The position numbers and the translations under genes were made by a program. From contig CAKQBC010000050.1 of the NCBI GenBank assembly GCA_934215995.1, positions 1 to 11,084 of the forward strand: DNA of 11,084 nucleotides, given 5' to 3'. Each line of letters starts with the position of its first letter. Within the stretch, counting starts at the first letter, position 1. The DNA is from an uncultured Bacillus sp. (lineage in GTDB: Bacteria; Bacillota; Bacilli; Bacillales; DSM-1321). The notes beneath the pieces were generated by a model, which saw nothing but the letters and a program-made list of their open reading frames with translations, had not been told where the DNA came from and made no database searches. Below, piece by piece: positions 7,078 to 11,084 of this stretch.

Positions 7078-7314
7078 GTTCTATGATATGAATTTAACAT
7101 TCATTATGTCGTAGGTTGTGAAGCTAAGGAAAAATAGGTTGGATGCCTGCTATATGCAGCATATCTTTTCTTTACACTTATTATTTTAACAAACTTCGGA
7201 CAAAAATACCAATATTTTTTATATTAGGCTTACCATCCCCCGAAATGGGACATAGAATTGTATGATGTTCTTTTATACTGCCTTTCTTTTTGGGCATCCT
7301 AAAGAACGGAATAG
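7078..7314. other. Non-coding stretch before the gluconate promoter
   Basis: AT-rich, with no supported gene. A small bulged hairpin (ATGCCTGC/GCAGCAT, 7143-7161) followed by ATCTTTTCTTT is the only structure seen. I did not find a catabolite-repression (cre) site. Confidence 0.5.
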
Positions 7315-7342
7315 TTGAAATAGTATTCACAAACAGTATAAT
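7315..7342 (+). promoter_or_regulatory. gnt promoter (sigma-A type)
   Basis: TTGAAA (7315-7320), 16-base spacer, TATAAT (7337-7342). The operator begins inside the -10 box, so bound repressor would block RNA polymerase. Confidence 0.8.
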
Positions 7343-7358
7343 GCTTGTAAACAAGTAT
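7341..7358 (+). promoter_or_regulatory. GntR operator
   Basis: ATGCTTGTAAACAAGTAT is a palindrome around CTTGT-AA-ACAAG. It matches 16 of 18 positions of the B. subtilis gnt operator as I recall it (ATACTTGTATACAAGTAT). It overlaps the -10 box and start site, as in B. subtilis, where gluconate releases GntR. Confidence 0.75.
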
Positions 7359-7380
7359 ACTGGTATTCTTTTACAAGGAT

Positions 7381-7440
7381 ATGCCGTTTATGGAGGGCTG
7401 TAAAATACTGGCCAAAGGAGTGGAACACCAGAATGACTGC
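7381..7440 (+). pseudogene. gntR: Probable 3' remnant of gntR
   Basis: Between operator and gntK there are only about 75 bases, where B. subtilis has the whole gntR gene. One frame here reads KILAKGVEHQND (7402-7437), close to the B. subtilis GntR C-terminus as I remember it (QQMLAKGVENND). This segment also contains the gntK ribosome binding site AAAGGAG (7414-7420), which would explain why it survived. The rest of the repressor gene seems to be deleted. The match is short and from memory, so this is an inference. If correct, the operator has no local repressor. Confidence 0.4.
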
Positions 7441-8980
7441 TTATATGCTAGGAGTAGATATCGGAACTACCAGTACATAGGCCGTCCTTTTCAGCGAACA
7501 AGGAGAGGTTATTCAGAAACAGAATTGCGGATACCCGCTTTATACCCCGGATATTTCCACAGCTGAACAGGATCCCGAAGAAATCTTTCAGGCAGTGATC
7601 CAAGTAATGTCAAGTGTGATGAAACAGCATCCGGATAAGAAAATTGCCTTCATATCATTCAGCAGCGCCATGCATAGCGTCATTGCGATGGATGACAATG
7701 ATGAACCCCTAACCCGCGCCATTACCTGGGCGGACAACCGCAGCGAGGAATGGGCGCGAAAAATCAAAAGTGAATACAATGCCCACGGCATCTATGAACG
7801 AACAGGAACACCAATCCACCCGATGTCGCCTTTGTGCAAGATTGCCTGGATTGTGAATGAACACCCTGAAATCGCCGCAAGAACGAAGAAATATATCGGA
7901 ATTAAGGAATATATCTTCCTTCGATTATTCGGAATATATGTAGTTGACCATTCGCTGGCATCATGCATGGGCCTGATGAAACTTAACACGTTGGACTGGG
8001 ACGCGGAAGCGCTGGCTGTTGCAGGAATTACCCGGGAACGTCTATCCGAACTTGTGCCCACAACTAAGATTTTCAATGGATGCCAACCAAATTGGGCTGC
8101 CCGCATCGGAATAGAGCCTGATACCCCTTTCGTCATTGGCGCAAGCGATGGGGTTCTGTCCAATCTTGGGGTAAATGCCATCAGGAAAGGTGAAATTGCC
8201 GTCACAATCGGGACAAGCGGAGCCATCAGGACAATTATCGATTCTCCCAAAACAGATGAAAAAGGACGGATTTTCTGCTATTGCCTAACGGAAAGCCATT
8301 GGGTCATCGGCGGCCCTGTGAATAATGGCGGAATGGTGCTCAGGTGGATCAAAGATGAATTCGCTTCTTCAGAAATTGAAACGGCAAAAAGGCTCGGGCT
8401 GGATCCATACGAAGTTCTGACGAAGATTGCCGAGCGGGTCCGTCCTGGTTCAGACGGGCTCCTTTTCCATCCATACCTTGCCGGCGAACGTGCGCCGCTT
8501 TGGAACTCAGATGTCCGCGGGTCATTTTTCGGATTGTCGATGGCCCATAATAAGGAGCATATGATCCGCGCCGCCCTTGAAGGCGTGATTTATAATCTAT
8601 ACACTGTGTACCTGGCTCTCGTAGAGTGCATGGATGGACCCGTCACCCGGATCCAGGCAACCGGCGGTTTTTCCAAGTCGCGGCTTTGGCGGCAAATGAT
8701 GGCCGATATTTTCGAATCGGAAGTCGCGGTTCCGGAGAGCTACGAAAGCTCCTGCCTCGGCGCATGCATTTTGGGGCTATATGCGACTGGGAAGATCCAT
8801 TCCTTCGAAGCTGTAACCGGCATGGTCGGCAGCAGCCATATACATGCTCCAGACGAGAAAGCAGCAGAAGAATACAGGCAGCTGCTGCCGATCTTCATCC
8901 ATTTGGCACGAGTGCTCGAAGATGATTATGCAGCGATTGCCGCTTATCAAAGAAATCTTCCTGCACCGCAAAGCAGTTGA
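7433..8980 (+). pseudogene. gntK: Gluconate kinase (FGGY family) with in-frame amber stop at codon 16
   Basis: Gluconokinase would phosphorylate gluconate to 6-phosphogluconate for the pentose phosphate pathway. From ATG 7433 (AAAGGAG 12 bases upstream) the frame reads MTAYMLGVDIGTTST, then TAG at 7478-7480, then AVLFSEQGEVIQKQ and onward with no other stop for 515 codons, the normal GntK length. The stop replaces the Lys of the highly conserved DIGTTSTK phosphate-binding motif, a single-base change from AAG. Downstream motifs are intact: TWADNR (98-103), GASDG with catalytic Asp239, IGTSGAIR (259-266), LAGERAPLW (349-357) and ATGGFSKS (409-416). Restart at GTG 7595 would give 461 residues lacking the first ATP-binding motif, most likely inactive. 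gntP and gntZ, normally next in the operon, are absent. Could be recent inactivation or a sequence error. Confidence 0.85.
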
Positions 8981-8998
8981 AATCAGAATTAAAAATAT

Positions 8999-9038
8999 AC
9001 AGCCGCATCAGAATATAACCTCTGATGCGGCTGTTTTT
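8999..9038 (+). terminator. Rho-independent terminator of gntK
   Basis: ACAGCCGCATCAGA (8999-9012) and TCTGATGCGGCTGT (9021-9034) are perfect 14-base inverted repeats followed by a T-run. This ends the unit right after gntK and shows that no gntP follows. Confidence 0.92.
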
Positions 9039-9082
9039 CTGTTTATCATTTTACCTTTTTATCAGAAAAGAATAAAAATTTA

Positions 9083-9111
9083 TTGAAAAACAATAAATAG
9101 TTCCATATAAT
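9083..9111 (+). promoter_or_regulatory. Promoter of the DUF2975/HTH unit
   Basis: TTGAAA (9083-9088), 17-base spacer, TATAAT (9106-9111). The predicted start near 9118 places the SD AAGGAG (9119-9124) at the very 5' end, giving a leader of about 18 bases. Confidence 0.75.
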
Positions 9112-9135
9112 AACAAAAAAGGAGTGGTGTCCCAC

Positions 9136-9606
9136 ATGAGAAAGATTGCTTTTTTGAAAGCGACCATTTTTGTAATCGGCATGATCATTTTTCTCTTATG
9201 CGTATTTTTAGTGCCTATCTTCAAAAGCCAGCAGTGGCTGACAAATCCCGAATATGCAGACGTGAAGTTCTGGCTCTGCATCGGATTGTATATTACGGTC
9301 ATCCCTTTTTACATCGCCCTATACCAAACAGTGAAATTATTGGATTGCATGAAGGGCAACGAAGCTTTCTCGGATGTCGCCATTCGCTCGCTGCAGGCCA
9401 TCCGGAACTGTGCCTTTTCGATTGTTGCCATCTATATCACCGGGCTTTTGTACGCTGCTTTGTCGGATGCACTGCAAAACGGCATCTTGCTTATGGGAAC
9501 AGTAGTCATTTTCTCCGCATCCGTCATCTCCGTTTTTGCTATGGTCCTAGAAGAGCTGCTTCGAAATGCAATGGAAATCAAATCAGAGAACGATCTGACA
9601 GTATGA
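9136..9606 (+). CDS. DUF2975 family membrane protein (YoaS-like)
   Basis: Integral membrane protein of 156 residues with four hydrophobic helices: about 9-31, 47-68, 90-112 and 118-140. The motifs KLLDCMKGNEAFSDVAIRSL between helices 2 and 3 and the short charged tail (EIKSENDLTV) fit DUF2975, to which B. subtilis YoaS belongs. Start: ATG 9136, 11 bases after AAGGAG. The in-frame GTG at 9124 overlaps the SD and the one at 9127 is only 2 bases away. The biochemical role is unknown. In this family the gene is regularly followed by a small HTH gene, as here, 10 bases downstream with its SD across the stop codon, so the two are almost certainly co-expressed and may form a membrane-linked regulatory pair. 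Confidence 0.85.
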   Translation: MRKIAFLKATIFVIGMIIFLLCVFLVPIFKSQQWLTNPEYADVKFWLCIGLYITVIPFYIALYQTVKLLDCMKGNEAFSDVAIRSLQAIRNCAFSIVAIYITGLLYAALSDALQNGILLMGTVVIFSASVISVFAMVLEELLRNAMEIKSENDLTV

Positions 9607-9616
9607 GGTGGTTATA

Positions 9617-9844
9617 ATGTCGATTATCATCAACCTTGATGTCATGCTGGCAAAAAGAAAAATGAGCGTAACTGAGCTTTCGGACCGGGTCGGGATCACA
9701 ATGGCCAATCTTTCTATCTTAAAAAACGGCAAAGCAAAGGCCGTCAGGTTCTCAACACTCGAATCGATATGCAAAGCTTTGGATTGCCAGCCGGGAGACA
9801 TATTGGAATATAAAAAAGATGAGGACGAAGAACAGGATGTTTAA
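9617..9844 (+). CDS. Small Cro/C1-type HTH regulator (YozG-like)
   Basis: 75-residue DNA-binding protein that is almost entirely one HTH_3/HTH_26 domain: INLDVMLAKRKMSVTELSDR, then GITMANLSILKNGKAKAVRF, then STLESICKALDCQPGDILEY, and an acidic tail (KKDEDEEQDV). Residue spacing matches small XRE-like proteins of the YozG/YvaO-like type with no ligand domain. Start: ATG 9617 with AGGTGG 5 bases before it. The GTG at 9608 would sit in the SD. Coupled to the DUF2975 gene upstream. No obvious operator dyad is visible at the shared promoter, so the target is unknown. Family assignment is firm. Confidence 0.88.
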   Translation: MSIIINLDVMLAKRKMSVTELSDRVGITMANLSILKNGKAKAVRFSTLESICKALDCQPGDILEYKKDEDEEQDV

Positions 9845-9915
9845 CTCCGGTCTTTGTCCGTAAGAGTTTGGATAAAGAATCCAAAACAAAAAAACGATTA
9901 CTGATGGGGGTAAAA

Positions 9916-10338
9916 ATGGAAAAATCAATTAGAGCAAAGCTGCTGAGCATTTATGATTTATTTTTGGCGACAGGTGCCATTTATTGCGGCACACTAATGG
10001 TGCGGTCAAACTCCGGGCTCTTCTCTGAGGAATATCCGGAAAGTTGGGCAACTAATCTCCCTTTCGATAGCTGGGTTATGCCCGGCATTCTCGCCATTAC
10101 CATATTCGGGCTAGGCAATATCATAGCCTCGGTGTTTAGTTATATAGGCAGAGGAAATAGTTCGTGGTATGTTTCCCTGATAATGGGTGCCCTGTTCTTT
10201 TTCGGATTGATTTATCAGTATATTCTTGTACAGGAAACATATATCGTAACAGTACCGTTTTTGATTTTGAGCGTTATTCAGCTATGTCTGAGTGGATTTG
10301 TGTTTTTGGCTTATAGAAAAAGGCCCGAATTGAAATAG
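9916..10338 (+). CDS. Four-helix membrane protein, unknown function
   Basis: From ATG 9916 (weak SD GGGGGT 4 bases upstream) the protein has 140 residues. It shows a basic start (MEKSIRAKLL), a first helix at about 8-26, an extracytoplasmic-looking loop rich in Ser, Trp and Glu (SNSGLFSEEYPESWATNLPF), and three further helices at about 56-78, 84-105 and 110-132, ending in Arg/Lys (YRKRPELK). I recall similar unnamed Bacillus proteins but no function. Upstream TTG 9868 or ATG 9904 are alternative starts that would add a Lys-rich stretch. It lies 71 bases after the HTH gene with no terminator between, so it may belong to the same transcript. Confidence 0.7.
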   Translation: MEKSIRAKLLSIYDLFLATGAIYCGTLMVRSNSGLFSEEYPESWATNLPFDSWVMPGILAITIFGLGNIIASVFSYIGRGNSSWYVSLIMGALFFFGLIYQYILVQETYIVTVPFLILSVIQLCLSGFVFLAYRKRPELK

Positions 10339-10386
10339 AATAAAAACGGGCGAGTGTGTTGGAACAGCAACAATCCTTAGTAAGGA

Positions 10387-10423
10387 GGCATTGATCTATG
10401 AAAGATTAATGCCCATTTCTTTT
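10387..10423 (+). terminator. Probable terminator of the 9136-10338 unit
   Basis: GGCATT (10387-10392) and AATGCC (10408-10413) pair, extended inward by G-U and ATCT/AGAT, giving an 11-pair hairpin with a short loop followed by CATTTCTTTT. The hairpin contains a perfect SD (TAAGGAGG) on its left flank and a micro-ORF. Confidence 0.45.
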
Positions 10424-10598
10424 GAACCTTCCTATCGCAGGAACTGGAGTGGTTAGTAGAGCGGAGAAATGGAATATATCATAAGCTGAAGTGGCAGGTG
10501 CAGGTTTTACATAAAGCAGCCCCGCTTAAACTGACATGATAAAATTGTGCTGCAAAATAGTTCATTTGGAAACGTAAACAAGGCATATCAGAAAACAG

Positions 10599-10628
10599 CA
10601 GAAGAAAAAGCAGGGCTGTCCCTGCTTT
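10599..10628 (-). terminator. Rho-independent terminator of the YflT-type gene
   Basis: AAAGCAGGG (10607-10615) and CCCTGCTTT (10620-10628) are a perfect 9-base stem with a 4-base loop. On the minus strand it is followed by TTTTTCTTCT, 20 bases after the stop codon. Confidence 0.85.
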
Positions 10629-10648
10629 CAGACGTGAACCATACCGGT

Positions 10649-11084
10649 TCATGTATTTTCTTTTTTATATAAACTCCATTGCATATTGCCGCTGACTGTG
10701 TTGATCTTCGGGGCATCCACAGCCCGCCTCCTTGCATTGCCGCCATTGTCCGTTTGCTTCGGATCCAATACGAGCACGATTTTCCCATTGGCGATCTGCT
10801 CCAGATACACATCGATATCATCTTTTGCCAGCCCAAGTGCCGACAATTTCTTGATGATGTCTTCATTTTTGCCGAGCGAAAGGACTTTCTGCAGCATCTG
10901 AAAAAAGGCGTTTGCATCTTCGTCCCCTTTCAGCGTGCAAATATTGACCTTTTCTTTCTTTTCCAGGCTCAGTCTTTTCGGTTGGTCGGCCATTACTGTC
11001 AAATCTCTTCCTTTGAACCCTTTATTCTTCAGTTTATAGATGGCGTCCAGCACTTCCTCATGGGTGCTGTATACACCATAGACC
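10649..11084 (-). CDS. General stress protein of the YflT (GS17M) family, 5' end outside window
   Basis: The frame stays open to the right edge and its first visible residues, VYGVYSTHEEVLDAIYKLKN, are the typical start of the YflT domain, so only a few residues are missing and the GTG at 11053 is not the start. The fold continues as KGFKGRDLTVMADQPKRLSL, a central segment DEDANAFFQMLQKVLSLGKN, and helix-strand GLAKDDIDVYLEQIANGKIV. A hydrophilic tail of about 35 residues follows the domain. It is cytosolic and the family's biochemical role is unknown. In B. subtilis YflT belongs to the SigB general stress regulon, but the promoter here is outside the window. About 145 visible residues, close to the full family length. 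Confidence 0.8.
   Translation of the reverse strand, partial: VYGVYSTHEEVLDAIYKLKNKGFKGRDLTVMADQPKRLSLEKKEKVNICTLKGDEDANAFFQMLQKVLSLGKNEDIIKKLSALGLAKDDIDVYLEQIANGKIVLVLDPKQTDNGGNARRRAVDAPKINTVSGNMQWSLYKKENT

Larger units (their letters stand above)
10339..10648. other. Intergenic region before the convergent stress gene
   Basis: No full gene is supported. It holds three adjacent small inverted repeats (TGTTG/CAACA at 10358-10373, CCTTA-G-TAAGG at 10376-10386, GGCATT/AATGCC at 10387-10413), a micro-ORF with an excellent SD (ATG 10398, three codons), and the terminator of the minus-strand gene at 10599-10628. About 10425-10598 shows nothing recognisable. Confidence 0.5.

Noticed and set aside
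7341..7358. Catabolite-repression (cre) site at TGTAAAC
   Set aside because: Only the first half fits the cre consensus, while the whole element matches the GntR operator much better.
7381..7566. A 61-codon frame read as a complete small protein
   Set aside because: Beyond the short GntR-like segment it only shadows gntK in another frame, and no properly spaced RBS precedes its ATG.

Overview
The window looks like the chromosome of a low-to-mid GC Gram-positive of the Bacillaceae. This rests on strong AGGAGG-type ribosome binding sites, TTGAAA/TATAAT-type promoters, GTG and TTG starts, and gene content typical of Bacillus and relatives: a YflT-type stress protein, a B. subtilis-like gluconate kinase with its GntR-type operator, and a DUF2975/HTH pair like YoaS-YozG. 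I see no tRNA, rRNA, CRISPR array or transposase.

Bases 1-1974: the end of an AI-2E family membrane transporter (plus strand, entering from the left) converges on luxS (minus strand), each with its own terminator. luxS has a good promoter and a roughly 130-base leader with two hairpins, one of them terminator-like and next to the ribosome binding site.

Bases 1974-4778: a large minus-strand P2-type cation ATPase. Its membrane motifs (SNIPE in M5, IDLGTD in M6) are closer to the Na,K-ATPase/H,K-ATPase group than to calcium pumps, but an M8 aspartate of that group appears as asparagine.

Bases 5035-6655: a compact plus-strand cluster of a tiny two-helix membrane protein, a MerR-type regulator and a GAP-family (LysE-like) membrane protein. 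The tiny protein and the GAP gene each need one frameshift correction. A 19-base-spaced promoter with a dyad in the spacer, the classic MerR target layout, lies inside the tiny ORF. A 69-residue membrane protein (6755-6964) and a strong terminator follow.

Bases 7081-9040: a gluconate operon relic. The promoter and a near-perfect GntR operator remain, gntR appears deleted except for its last few codons, and gntK carries an in-frame TAG at the conserved Lys of its first ATP-binding motif. gntP and gntZ are absent, and a strong terminator follows gntK.

Bases 9083-10413: a promoter, a DUF2975 membrane protein, a small Cro/C1-type HTH protein and an unrecognised four-helix membrane protein, probably co-transcribed. 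The window ends in a minus-strand YflT-type general stress protein that runs off the right edge.

Three neighbouring genes between 5035 and 7480 carry lesions. This is either real decay of an accessory segment or local sequence error, and read-level checking decides which.
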